Source: Microbacterium saccharophilum
GTDB lineage: Bacteria > Actinomycetota > Actinomycetes > Actinomycetales > Microbacteriaceae
Assembly (NCBI RefSeq): GCF_007992455.1
Contig: NZ_BKAH01000001.1
Coordinates: 124,001-188,000 of the forward strand
Length of the DNA stretch: 64,000 bases
Direction of reading: 5' to 3'
Shown here: piece by piece, positions 22,489 to 29,559 of the stretch
Layout of the letters: each line of letters starts with the position of its first letter
Position numbering within the stretch: the stretch's first letter is position 1
Notes under the pieces: generated by a model
Told to the model about the DNA's origin: nothing
Database searches by the model: none
The model's input: only the letters and a program-made list of their open reading frames with translations
Position numbers and translations under genes: made by a program

Positions 22489-22508
22489 ACCTGAGATGTG
22501 ATTCAGGT
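22489..22508 (-). promoter_or_regulatory. inverted repeat downstream of the livK start point, candidate operator
   Basis: ACCTGA-N8-TCAGGT, perfect 6-base arms. It covers about +1 to +20 of the livK transcript predicted from the promoter at 22515-22543, a position suited to repression. The TetR protein encoded in the operon is the first candidate to bind. Confidence 0.45.
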
Positions 22509-22514
22509 ATTGCC

Positions 22515-22543
22515 ATCTTGGGCGTGCCGCGCGGAGATGTCAA
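22515..22543 (-). promoter_or_regulatory. sigma-70-type promoter of the livK operon
   Basis: The minus strand has TTGACA (22538-22543), a 17-base spacer and CAAGAT (22515-22520). The -35 is perfect and the -10 is weak. The predicted start is near 22508. Confidence 0.45.
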
Positions 22544-22562
22544 CAACACATGCATGAGGTAT

Positions 22563-22575
22563 ATATCTTGGATAT
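22563..22575 (+). promoter_or_regulatory. inverted repeat in the marR promoter, candidate MarR operator
   Basis: ATATC-TTG-GATAT lies in an unusually AT-rich stretch and touches the -10 box TATGCT at 22573-22578. The position fits autorepression of the MarR-MFS pair. Confidence 0.4.
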
Positions 22576-22578
22576 GCT
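22573..22578 (+). promoter_or_regulatory. -10 box of leaderless marR promoter
   Basis: TATGCT, 6 bases, then the GTG at 22585; no ribosome binding site. Confidence 0.5.
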
Positions 22579-22584
22579 TTTCGG

Positions 22585-23016
22585 GTGACCCGATCCGAGG
22601 ACGTCCTCCATCTCATGCTCGGTGCGCACGCCCTGACCCGGATGGCGGCGCTGGACACCCGGTCCGAGACCCCCGCGGCACAGTGGCGCACGCTCAGCCT
22701 CCTGCGCGACCACGGCCCGCAGCGTCTCGGCGATCTCGCGCGCCGGAGCCGCATCAGCCAGCCCGGCATGACGCGCCTCGCCGGTCAGCTGGCGGAGGCC
22801 GGTCTGCTCGAGCGCAGCGCCGATCCCGCGGACTCGCGGGCCACCGTGCTGTCCGCGACCCCCGCCGGACTCGCGGCCCTCGAGGCATGGCTCGAGGAGC
22901 TCGGGGCCGCGCTGACGCCGCGATTCGGCGACCTGAGCGACGAGGACTGGGAGATCCTGCGCCGCGCTGCCGCCATCCTCGCCCGCAAGACCGCAACCCC
23001 GGAAGAGAGCCGATGA
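22585..23016 (+). CDS. MarR-family regulator
   Basis: A 143-residue winged-helix regulator. The recognition region is RLGDLARRSRISQPGMTRLAGQLAEAGLLERSADPADSRATVLSATPAG in the middle, with the family Asp/Arg wing (DPADSRA). Its TGA overlaps the ATG of the MFS transporter, so it most likely represses that exporter and itself, relieved by a small ligand. It is divergent from livK across 128 bases. Confidence 0.9.
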   Translation: MTRSEDVLHLMLGAHALTRMAALDTRSETPAAQWRTLSLLRDHGPQRLGDLARRSRISQPGMTRLAGQLAEAGLLERSADPADSRATVLSATPAGLAALEAWLEELGAALTPRFGDLSDEDWEILRRAAAILARKTATPEESR

Positions 23017-24167
23017 CCACCACCCCGACACCGCCCACCGCGCCCGGCATCTGGCGGCAGCCCGCACAGGTCTGGGCGGTCGCCTTCGCGTGCGTCGTCG
23101 CCTTCATGGGCATCGGGCTGGTCGACCCGATCCTCCCCGCGATCGCCGAATCGCTGGAGGCCTCGCCCGTCGAGACGGAGCTGCTCTTCACGAGCTACCT
23201 GGTCGTCACGGGGCTCGCGATGCTCGTCACGAGCTGGCTGTCCAGCCGCATCGGCGCGAAGGCCACACTGCTCATCGGCCTCGCCCTCGTGATCGTCTTC
23301 GCGCTGCTGTGCGCCCTCTCCGGCAGCGTCGACGCCGTCATCGGCTTCCGCGCCGGCTGGGGTCTCGGCAACGCGCTGTTCATCTCGACGGCGCTCGCGA
23401 CGATCGTGGGGGCCGCCTCCGGCGGCAGCGCCGCCGCGATCGTGCTTTACGAGGCCGCCCTCGGCCTCGGGATCGCGATCGGCCCGCTCGTCGGCGGCAT
23501 CCTCGGCGAAGTGAGCTGGCGCGGCCCGTTCTTCGGCGTGGTCGCGCTGATGGCGATCGCCTTCGTCGCGATCGTCGTGCTGCTGCGCACGCCGAACGAG
23601 ACGCGCACCCCCACGGCGCTGTCGGCGCCGTTCCAGGCGCTCCGCCAGCCCGCGCTCGCGGTCCTCGCCGTGACGGCCCTGTTCTACAACATCGGGTTCT
23701 TCGTCCTCCTGGCCTTCTCGCCGTTCCCGCTGGGGTTCGGCGCCATGGGCATCGGACTCACGTTCTTCGGGTGGGGCGTCGCCCTCGCCATCACGAGCGT
23801 CTGGGTCGCTCCCCTGCTGCTGCGCGGCATGCGCCGGACGACCGCCATGATGACCGTCCTGCCCCTCCTCGCGATCGACCTCGTGCTCGCCGGCCTCTTC
23901 GCCGCGAACCCGGGAGCCCTCGTCGTGTGCATCATCGTGGGCGGGCTGCTCCTCGGCGTCATGAACACGATCCTCACCGAGTCGGTGATGGAGGCCACCG
24001 ACCAGCCACGCTCGGTCGCCAGCGCCGCGTACTCCGCCGTGCGGTTCCTCGGCGGCGCCGCGGCCCTGACGATCCTCCTCGGCCGGAAGGCGCTCGCACG
24101 GGTCGACGCGCACCGGGCGGACGCGGCGGAAGAGGCGGCCGCGGTGCTGGTGGGCGACGCCGCCTGA
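23013..24167 (+). CDS. MFS transporter, drug-efflux type
   Basis: A 384-residue major facilitator with about eleven or twelve hydrophobic helices. The first helix ends MGIGLVDPILPAI, a motif of drug:H+ antiporters, and the loop SSRIGAKATLL matches family motif A. It is translationally coupled to the MarR gene (ATGA). Together they look like an inducible efflux unit for a toxic compound. Confidence 0.9.
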   Translation: MTTTPTPPTAPGIWRQPAQVWAVAFACVVAFMGIGLVDPILPAIAESLEASPVETELLFTSYLVVTGLAMLVTSWLSSRIGAKATLLIGLALVIVFALLCALSGSVDAVIGFRAGWGLGNALFISTALATIVGAASGGSAAAIVLYEAALGLGIAIGPLVGGILGEVSWRGPFFGVVALMAIAFVAIVVLLRTPNETRTPTALSAPFQALRQPALAVLAVTALFYNIGFFVLLAFSPFPLGFGAMGIGLTFFGWGVALAITSVWVAPLLLRGMRRTTAMMTVLPLLAIDLVLAGLFAANPGALVVCIIVGGLLLGVMNTILTESVMEATDQPRSVASAAYSAVRFLGGAAALTILLGRKALARVDAHRADAAEEAAAVLVGDAA

Positions 24168-24192
24168 GAGGCCCGGCGCCGCATTCCGCGGC

Positions 24193-24240
24193 GGAAAAGG
24201 GACAGCCCCGGTGACTGGCGAGAGTCTCCGGGGCTGTTCC
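24193..24240 (-). terminator. hairpin terminator of tRNA-Lys
   Basis: A 13-base-pair stem with one G-T pair (GGAACAGCCCCGG on the minus strand, 16-base loop) ends in CCTTTTCC. It starts directly after the tRNA-Lys 3' end. On the plus strand it could also stop read-through from the MFS gene. Confidence 0.75.
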
Positions 24241-24241
24241 G

Positions 24242-24314
24242 TGCACCCCCAGGGACTTGAACCCTGAACCCACTGATTAAGAGTCAGTTGCTCTGCCGAT
24301 TGAGCTAGAGGTGC
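24242..24314 (-). tRNA. tRNA-Lys (CTT)
   Basis: Read on the minus strand the 73 bases fold as a standard cloverleaf: acceptor GCACCTC with GGGGGTGC, D arm GCTC/GAGC, anticodon arm ACTGA/TCAGT around CTCTTAA with anticodon CTT, and T arm CAGGG-TTCAAGT-CCCTG. The discriminator is A and the CCA end is not encoded. Confidence 0.97.
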
Positions 24315-24395
24315 GTGCCGTTCACACGAGGCGAACGAGGATCAACGTTATCATCCCGATGCGGTCGATCGCCAATCGAGGCCACCCCGGCCGTC

Positions 24396-24401
24396 TATCC
24401 T
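24396..24401 (+). promoter_or_regulatory. -10 box of leaderless hisN promoter
   Basis: TATCCT, 7 bases, then the GTG at 24409. Confidence 0.5.
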
Positions 24402-24408
24402 GGGAGAC

Positions 24409-25236
24409 GTGACCTCCCCCTCCCCCTCGCCGTCCTGGAGCGCGCCCATAGACGGTGACCTGGCGGAGGATCTGGCCCTGGCACTGCGGATCGCGGATGC
24501 CGCCGACGCCGTCACGATGAGCCGCTTCGACGCCGCGGACCTCGACATCCGCACGAAGGCGGACGCGACCCACGTCACGGAAGCCGACCTCGCCGCCGAG
24601 CGCGCGATCCGCGAGGTCCTCGCGGAGGAGCGGCCCGGCGACGGCGTCTTCGGCGAGGAGTACGGCGTCACGGGCGACACCGCCCGCCAGTGGATCATCG
24701 ACCCGATCGACGGCACCGCGAACTACCTCAAGGGCATCCCGATGTGGACGACCCTCATCGCGCTCGCGATCGACGGCGTGCCCCGCGTCGGCGTCGCCAG
24801 TCAGCCGGCGCTCGGGCGACGCTGGTGGGCGGCCACCGGCCTCGGCGCCTGGACGAACACGCCGGAGGGGACCCCGCGCCGGCTCGGCGTCTCGACCGTG
24901 TCGGACGTCGCCGACGCGAGCGTCAGCTTCCAGAGCATCGCGCAGTGGGACGAGGTCGGACGCAGCGACGACCTCCTCCGCCTCAGCCGGGCCGTCTGGC
25001 GCGACCGCGGCTACGGCGACACGTGGCCGTACATGCTGCTCGCCGAAGGCCGGCTCGAGTTCGTCGCGGAGTTCGGCGTGCAGGAGTACGACATCGCCGC
25101 CCTCGTGCCCATCGTGACCGAGGCCGGCGGACGGTTCACCGACATCGACGGGCGGGATTCCCTCGCGTCCCGCTCGTCCCTCGCGACCAACGGCATCCTG
25201 CACGACGCGTTCCTCTCCCTCATCCGCACCCCGTGA
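24409..25236 (+). CDS. hisN: inositol-monophosphatase-type histidinol phosphatase
   Basis: A 275-residue magnesium-dependent phosphatase of the inositol monophosphatase family. Metal ligands are visible in GEEYG (E83, E84) and WIIDPIDGTANY (D98, D101), and a late Asp in EYDIAALVPIVTEAGG. The segment RGYGDTWPYMLLAEGRLEFVAE is typical of the actinobacterial HisN branch, which removes phosphate from histidinol phosphate. A general inositol phosphatase remains possible. It stands alone, far from other his genes. Confidence 0.82.
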   Translation: MTSPSPSPSWSAPIDGDLAEDLALALRIADAADAVTMSRFDAADLDIRTKADATHVTEADLAAERAIREVLAEERPGDGVFGEEYGVTGDTARQWIIDPIDGTANYLKGIPMWTTLIALAIDGVPRVGVASQPALGRRWWAATGLGAWTNTPEGTPRRLGVSTVSDVADASVSFQSIAQWDEVGRSDDLLRLSRAVWRDRGYGDTWPYMLLAEGRLEFVAEFGVQEYDIAALVPIVTEAGGRFTDIDGRDSLASRSSLATNGILHDAFLSLIRTP

Positions 25237-25253
25237 ATCGAGAGCCCGCACGC

Positions 25254-25811
25254 ATGCCTCTCCCCCGCCTCTCCCGCGCCGCGCTCCCGCTCGCCCTCGG
25301 CGCGCTCCTGTTCACCGCGTGCACGGGGACGCCGGGCGCGCAGCCGACCGAGGTCCCCACCGCACCGGCGCCGGGGGCCGATCCCAGCCCTTCGGCGGTG
25401 CCGACGACAGCGCCCGTGGACCCGGCCGACCTGACCTGCGAGAACCTCATCGCCCCGGACGCCGTGGCCGGACTGGAGGCGGAGGGCTGGACCTCGGAGG
25501 AGGGCGAGTTCGCCATCAACGACCTCGTGCTCGACGGCATCTCCTGCACATGGGCCCGGCCCGGCGACACGTTCGACGATCTCGTCGTCTTCGGCTGGGC
25601 GCCGATCACCGCCGACGAGGCCCAGGAGGCGCAGGAGCAGCTCGAATCGGTGGGGTGGACCGCGCAGGAGAGCGCCGAGGGGCTCTACCTCAGCGAGGCG
25701 GACGCGCAGAATCCGGATGCCGTCGGGACGACCTACCTCTTCGGGGACGGCTGGGTGACGATGTCCGACACGCAGCAGGGCCTGCTGCTGATCGAGCAGC
25801 CCGCCCGGTAG
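25254..25811 (+). CDS. secreted lipoprotein of unknown function
   Basis: A 185-residue protein with a lipoprotein signal: basic start, hydrophobic core and lipobox LFTAC with C23, followed by a Pro/Thr/Ala-rich linker to about residue 58. The mature domain has two cysteines (LTCENLI and ISCTWARPG), which probably form a disulfide, as in actinobacterial surface lipoproteins of this size. A GTG at 25233 overlaps the hisN stop (GTGA) and could extend the N-terminus by 7 residues. No function is assigned. Confidence 0.75.
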   Translation: MPLPRLSRAALPLALGALLFTACTGTPGAQPTEVPTAPAPGADPSPSAVPTTAPVDPADLTCENLIAPDAVAGLEAEGWTSEEGEFAINDLVLDGISCTWARPGDTFDDLVVFGWAPITADEAQEAQEQLESVGWTAQESAEGLYLSEADAQNPDAVGTTYLFGDGWVTMSDTQQGLLLIEQPAR

Positions 25812-25841
25812 CCGCCCGGCGCCGACGGCGCCGCGGCGGCG

Positions 25842-27239
25842 CTAGCGGCCGTCCGCGAGTCCGTGCGCGACGATGTGACGGATGCTCTCCCGCGTCGCCC
25901 AGACGAATCCCTCGTGCGACCGCGCCGAACTGGCCCGCCCGGCGGGCGCGTCCGCCGGCGTCGGGGTGAGGACGAGGCGATCCGGGTCCGCCGCGAGGTA
26001 CCGCTCGATCGTGCGGATGGCGGCGTGCTCGGCGGCCGTCACGAGCGGGGTCTGGTCCGCCCATCCCGACCGGCGCCGGGAGGACGGTGTCAGCTTTTCC
26101 GCATCGGCGAACCGCCGCATACCGGAGAGCGGGCGGTCGGCCCGGGACTCGCAGGCGCCGCTGACGAAGTAGAGGAGGCTGTGCTCGTAGACCCGCTGCG
26201 TCATCCGCGGCAGCGCGTCGGCCCGCTCGGCGGCATCGGTCATCGTGAAGATGCGCAGCCCGGCGAGCACCGGCGCCACGGCATCCGCTCGCAGGGTCAG
26301 CGCGAACCGCTCCGCGCTCGCGGAGGGGGCGAGGAGCACGACGTCGAGCCGGCCGGCGCCGGGCACCGCCCGCCACCGGTCGATGAGGTCGCAGGCGATC
26401 ATGCTCCCGGCGCTGTGGGCGATCACTGTGACCGGGAGGGGCGGCGCGCCGGCCGCCTCGCGGTCCCGGATCGCCTCGAGCAGCACCGTCACCGCGCCCG
26501 TCGGCCCGAGATTGCGGCCGGCGTCCGCCGTCATCTCGTCCCACGCCGCGGCACCCACGCCGACGGCGCGCACGCACTCCTCGAGTACGCTCTGCCGTGG
26601 CCCGTGGAGCCAGCCGTACGGCTCGCGCGCCGGGAGCTCGTCGAGGACACCGAACGCGAAGGCCAGGAAGCTGTCGAAGGGCTCGAGCGGCAGCGCGCCG
26701 CGACGATCGCCTGCGATCCCGAAGACGGCCCGGTAGGTCTCCGGCGTGAGCGCGGCGCGGAGCAGGTCCCCGTTCAGTGCGTCCACTCCGCCCGCCCGGC
26801 GCCGCGGGGGCGTGCGCGCGGCGCGTTCGACCTCGGCCACGAGCAGCGGATCGCTCCGCAGCCGGCGCTCCAGCACCGGCCGCGGCTCGCCCTCCTCGGG
26901 CATCTCGGCCACGGCGTCCGCGAGAGCGCCGAAGATCACCCGCGCGGGACCCGCGAACGCATCGAGCAGGCTGTCGAGCAGTCCCGTCTCCCAGACGAGG
27001 AAGACCGGGTAGCCGCCGGAGCCCGCGATCTCCGGGGCCAGGCACTCCGCGGTCGTGAGAGCGGCCGAGGTGGTGACGAGCCCGCCGTGGATGTAGAGAA
27101 CGAGCCCGCGCGGCGAGTCCCCGGCACGGCGGACCATCTCACGCACCTGCGCGCGCGTCGTGGGCGGGCCGGACTCGGCCAGCCTGCCGTCCCGAGAATG
27201 CAGGATGTGACGCTCCGCGAACATGTCGTGCTGCGTCAT
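25842..27239 (-). CDS. large alpha/beta-hydrolase-like protein
   Basis: A 465-residue protein. LVLYIHGG (HGG at 51-53) resembles an oxyanion-hole loop and VIAHSAGSMIACDLI has S276 in an A-H-S-A-G elbow, so an alpha/beta-hydrolase or lipase-like fold is likely. The part between residues 90 and 250 is a long helical insert. No signal peptide or membrane helix. The ATG has a strong GAGGAGG site. It is divergent from the membrane-protein/XRE operon and shares a 145-base region with two operator-like dyads. The substrate is unknown. Confidence 0.65.
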   Translation of the reverse strand: MTQHDMFAERHILHSRDGRLAESGPPTTRAQVREMVRRAGDSPRGLVLYIHGGLVTTSAALTTAECLAPEIAGSGGYPVFLVWETGLLDSLLDAFAGPARVIFGALADAVAEMPEEGEPRPVLERRLRSDPLLVAEVERAARTPPRRRAGGVDALNGDLLRAALTPETYRAVFGIAGDRRGALPLEPFDSFLAFAFGVLDELPAREPYGWLHGPRQSVLEECVRAVGVGAAAWDEMTADAGRNLGPTGAVTVLLEAIRDREAAGAPPLPVTVIAHSAGSMIACDLIDRWRAVPGAGRLDVVLLAPSASAERFALTLRADAVAPVLAGLRIFTMTDAAERADALPRMTQRVYEHSLLYFVSGACESRADRPLSGMRRFADAEKLTPSSRRRSGWADQTPLVTAAEHAAIRTIERYLAADPDRLVLTPTPADAPAGRASSARSHEGFVWATRESIRHIVAHGLADGR

Positions 27240-27296
27240 GCCGCCTCCTCGTCACGTCCCGACAGCGTCCCGTGCTGCGCCGACATCGGCAACCCA

Positions 27297-27360
27297 TGTA
27301 AAGAATCCTTGACATCCACCCGGGACTGCCGCACACTTCGAATGTCAAGTTTTCTTTACA
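27297..27360. promoter_or_regulatory. paired 18-base operators (XRE-type) in inverted arrangement
   Basis: Two near-palindromes, TGTAAAG-AATC-CTTGACA at 27297-27314 and TGTCAAG-TTTT-CTTTACA at 27343-27360. Each has the form TGT(A/C)AAG-N4-CTT(G/T)ACA and one is almost the exact reverse complement of the other (16 of 18 bases). Their centres are 46 bases apart. The first overlaps a -35 box and the second the expected transcription start of the 27385 operon. The XRE regulator encoded in that operon is the likely binder. Confidence 0.65.
27309..27337 (+). promoter_or_regulatory. promoter of the membrane-protein/XRE/oxidoreductase operon
   Basis: TTGACA (27309-27314), a 17-base spacer and CACACT (27332-27337). 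The -35 is perfect, the -10 poor; the start would fall near 27344, inside the second operator. Confidence 0.4.
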
Positions 27361-27384
27361 CAGGATGCGACATCGGAGGGTGAC

Positions 27385-27819
27385 ATGGTCTACCAGGAGC
27401 GCAACACGTGGGCGGGGCTCATCGTGACGCTGATCGCCATGACGGCGTATGTCATCGCGCTCCTGCGCGCACTGGGCGAGCAGCCGGCATCCGAGATCGA
27501 GTGGTGGCCGATGATGGCGTGGACGATCGGCATCAGCATCGTCGCCGCCATCGCAGTGAGCATCGTCTGGGGAATCCTCGCCGGGATGCGCGACCCCGAC
27601 GGCGCCGGACGCTCCGACGACCGCGATCGCGACATCGCGCGCATGGGCGACCGCGTCGGGCAGGCGTTCCTCGTGATCGCGGGGCTCGGCGTCATCGTGC
27701 TCTGCGCCGTGCGGGCGGAGCCGTTCTGGGTCGCGCACACGATGTTCTTCGGGTTCGCGGTCTCCGCCCTCGTCGGCGGGGTCGCACAGGTCGTCGCCTA
27801 TCGCCGGGGACTCGTCTGA
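27385..27819 (+). CDS. four-helix membrane protein, partner of an XRE regulator
   Basis: A 144-residue protein with hydrophobic helices at about 9-29, 42-66, 93-110 and 115-137 and a charged loop RDPDGAGRSDDRDRDIAR between helices two and three. The ATG has a GGAGGG site. The stop and the next start share a base (TGATG). Membrane proteins of this size coupled to a 70-80 residue XRE regulator are a recurring bacterial pair; the membrane protein may sense or modulate the regulator, but its function is unknown. Confidence 0.8.
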   Translation: MVYQERNTWAGLIVTLIAMTAYVIALLRALGEQPASEIEWWPMMAWTIGISIVAAIAVSIVWGILAGMRDPDGAGRSDDRDRDIARMGDRVGQAFLVIAGLGVIVLCAVRAEPFWVAHTMFFGFAVSALVGGVAQVVAYRRGLV

Positions 27820-28043
27820 TGGTCAAGCCGACCCGGGTGACGAACGACATCCGTGCGCACCGCGAGGCCGCCGGGATGACGCAGGCCGAGCTCGCGCGGC
27901 GACTCGGCGTCACCCGGCAGACCCTCATCGCCATCGAGCAGGGCAGGTACTCCCCCAGCCTCGAGCTGGCATTCCAGATCGCGCGCGAGTTCGCGCGCGG
28001 ACTCGACGACGTCTTCCACTACCCGCAGGAGAGCTCCTCATGA
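27819..28043 (+). CDS. small XRE-family helix-turn-helix regulator
   Basis: A 74-residue Cro/CI-type regulator made almost only of the DNA-binding domain: IRAHREAAGMTQAELARRLGVTRQTLIAIEQGRYSPSLELAFQIA, with helix-turn-helix at about residues 20-41. It has no ligand domain, so its activity is probably set by abundance or by the coupled membrane protein. It overlaps both neighbours (TGATG before, ATGA after). The two dyads at 27297-27360 are probable binding sites. Confidence 0.88.
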   Translation: MVKPTRVTNDIRAHREAAGMTQAELARRLGVTRQTLIAIEQGRYSPSLELAFQIAREFARGLDDVFHYPQESSS

Positions 28044-29053
28044 CCCCGCCGACCGCCACCATGACCGCCTGGACCCAGCACCGCTACGGCGGACCCGATG
28101 CCGTGCGCCCCGAGACCGCGCCCGTGCCGGTCCCCGCACCCGCCGAGGTCCTCCTCCGGGTTCAGGCGACGGGCCTCAACTCCGCGGACGTGCGCGTCAT
28201 GCGCGGTGACCCCCTGCTGCTGCGCCTCGCCTTCGGGCTCCGCCGACCCCGCACCGCGGTGCAGGGACGCGACGTCGCCGGCACCGTCGTCGCGGTCGGC
28301 GCCGACGTCGCCGCCGATCCCGCCGGCCTCCGCATCGGCGATGACGTCGTCGGCGAGATCACCGGCGGCGGACTGGCGCCCTACGCCGCGGCGCGCGCGG
28401 ACCGGCTCGTCCGTCGTCCGGCGGGCGTGGATGCCGTGACGGCGGCGGCCCTGCCGATGGCCGGCGGCACGGCGTGGCAGGCGCTCGCGCTCGCCGGAGT
28501 CGGCGCCGACGACGACGCGGCGGGGAAGCGGATCCTCATCCTCGGCGCCGGCGGCGGCGTGGGCACGTTCGCCGTCCGGCTCGCGGCGCTCCGCGGGGCC
28601 ACGGTCACTGCCGTCGCCGGGGACCGATCCGCCGACGTCGTCGCGAACCTCGGTGCCGGCACGGTGCTCCGGCACCGCGCCGCCGACATCGGGGCACTGC
28701 CCGCGGCATCCTTCGACGTCGTCGTGCTCATCGCCGGCGAGGACCGCCTGCGACCGCTGCGGCGCCTCCTCGCGCCGGGCGGGATCCTCGTGCTCGTCAG
28801 CGGCGGCGCGCATCGGGTGTGGGGGCCGATCGGGACGATCGTCCGCGGGATGCTCCTCTCCCGCCCGGCAGCCCGCATCCGCCCGCTCGCCGCCACCGCC
28901 CACCCGGAGATCACGGCGGACCTCGCCCGGCTCGCCGCCGCGGGAGACCTGGCACCTCACATCGAGCGCACGTGGCCCCTCGATGACGCCGGAGCGGCCC
29001 TCGCGCACGTCGACGCCGGGCACACCGTCGGCAAGGTCGTCGTGATCGCCTAG
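28040..29053 (+). CDS. zinc-independent quinone oxidoreductase-type alcohol dehydrogenase
   Basis: A 337-residue medium-chain dehydrogenase/reductase. The N-terminal GroES-like domain includes GRDVAGTVVAVGADV and the cofactor domain has ILGAGGGVGTFAVRLA (GAGGGVG at 169-175). The cysteine cluster for structural zinc is absent, as in quinone oxidoreductase-type members that use NADPH. ATG overlaps the regulator stop. It may detoxify an enone or quinone in the process controlled by the regulator. Confidence 0.85.
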   Translation: MTPPTATMTAWTQHRYGGPDAVRPETAPVPVPAPAEVLLRVQATGLNSADVRVMRGDPLLLRLAFGLRRPRTAVQGRDVAGTVVAVGADVAADPAGLRIGDDVVGEITGGGLAPYAAARADRLVRRPAGVDAVTAAALPMAGGTAWQALALAGVGADDDAAGKRILILGAGGGVGTFAVRLAALRGATVTAVAGDRSADVVANLGAGTVLRHRAADIGALPAASFDVVVLIAGEDRLRPLRRLLAPGGILVLVSGGAHRVWGPIGTIVRGMLLSRPAARIRPLAATAHPEITADLARLAAAGDLAPHIERTWPLDDAGAALAHVDAGHTVGKVVVIA

Positions 29054-29058
29054 CGGCC

Positions 29059-29481
29059 TCACCACACGGGCACCGGGATGCGGCCGAGCCGCATGAGGAT
29101 CGCGAAGCGATCGGGCACGCCCCAGTGCTCGACGATGCGCCCGTCGTGGATCCGTGCGATGTCGATGACCGTGAAGCGCACCGGCCTGCCCGTCGGCGGC
29201 CCGAGGAACGGGCCGGTGTTGGTCGCCATGCCCTCCGCGCGGACCCACGCGGTGTCGCCGCTCTCCACGGCATCCTCGATCGTGAACCTCAGATCGGGCA
29301 TGCCGCGGTGCACCTCGGCGATGGCGCGCTTGATCTTGCCGATCGCCTCGGCTCCGACACCGGCGAGCCCGAACTGGTGCTCGACGATGCCGGGATCGCA
29401 GAGCTCGTCGACGATGTCGGTGTTCCCTGTGGCGAACCCCTCCTGCAGCATCCGCTCCAGCACGTTCGTCCGCTCATTCAT
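29059..29481 (-). CDS. SnoaL-like (NTF2-fold) protein
   Basis: A 140-residue protein of the SnoaL/ester-cyclase type: short helices, then EHQFGLAGVGAEAIGKIKRAIAEVH, RFTIEDAVESGDTAWVRAEGMATNTGPFLG, and FTVIDIARIHDGRIVEHWGVPDR, the family signature. Such proteins bind small hydrophobic molecules in a cone-shaped pocket, and some are enzymes. The ATG has an AAGGGGG site. It is divergent from a TetR gene with a perfect palindrome between them, so it is a likely target of that regulator. Confidence 0.82.
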   Translation of the reverse strand: MNERTNVLERMLQEGFATGNTDIVDELCDPGIVEHQFGLAGVGAEAIGKIKRAIAEVHRGMPDLRFTIEDAVESGDTAWVRAEGMATNTGPFLGPPTGRPVRFTVIDIARIHDGRIVEHWGVPDRFAILMRLGRIPVPVW

Positions 29482-29517
29482 GTCGTCCCCCTTGTCGTGC
29501 ACCATCCCCGCAGTGAC

Positions 29518-29532
29518 TGCAGTGGCACTGCA
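29518..29532. promoter_or_regulatory. perfect 15-base palindrome, candidate TetR operator
   Basis: TGCAGTG-G-CACTGCA. It lies 14 bases upstream of the -10 box of the tetR gene, over the -35 region, and 37 bases before the start of the divergent SnoaL-like gene, so one protein could control both. Confidence 0.6.
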
Positions 29533-29546
29533 TCGAGTGCGATAGC

Positions 29547-29552
29547 TACTGT
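29547..29552 (+). promoter_or_regulatory. -10 box of leaderless tetR promoter
   Basis: TACTGT, 7 bases, then the GTG at 29560; no ribosome binding site. Confidence 0.5.
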
Positions 29553-29559
29553 GGACCTC

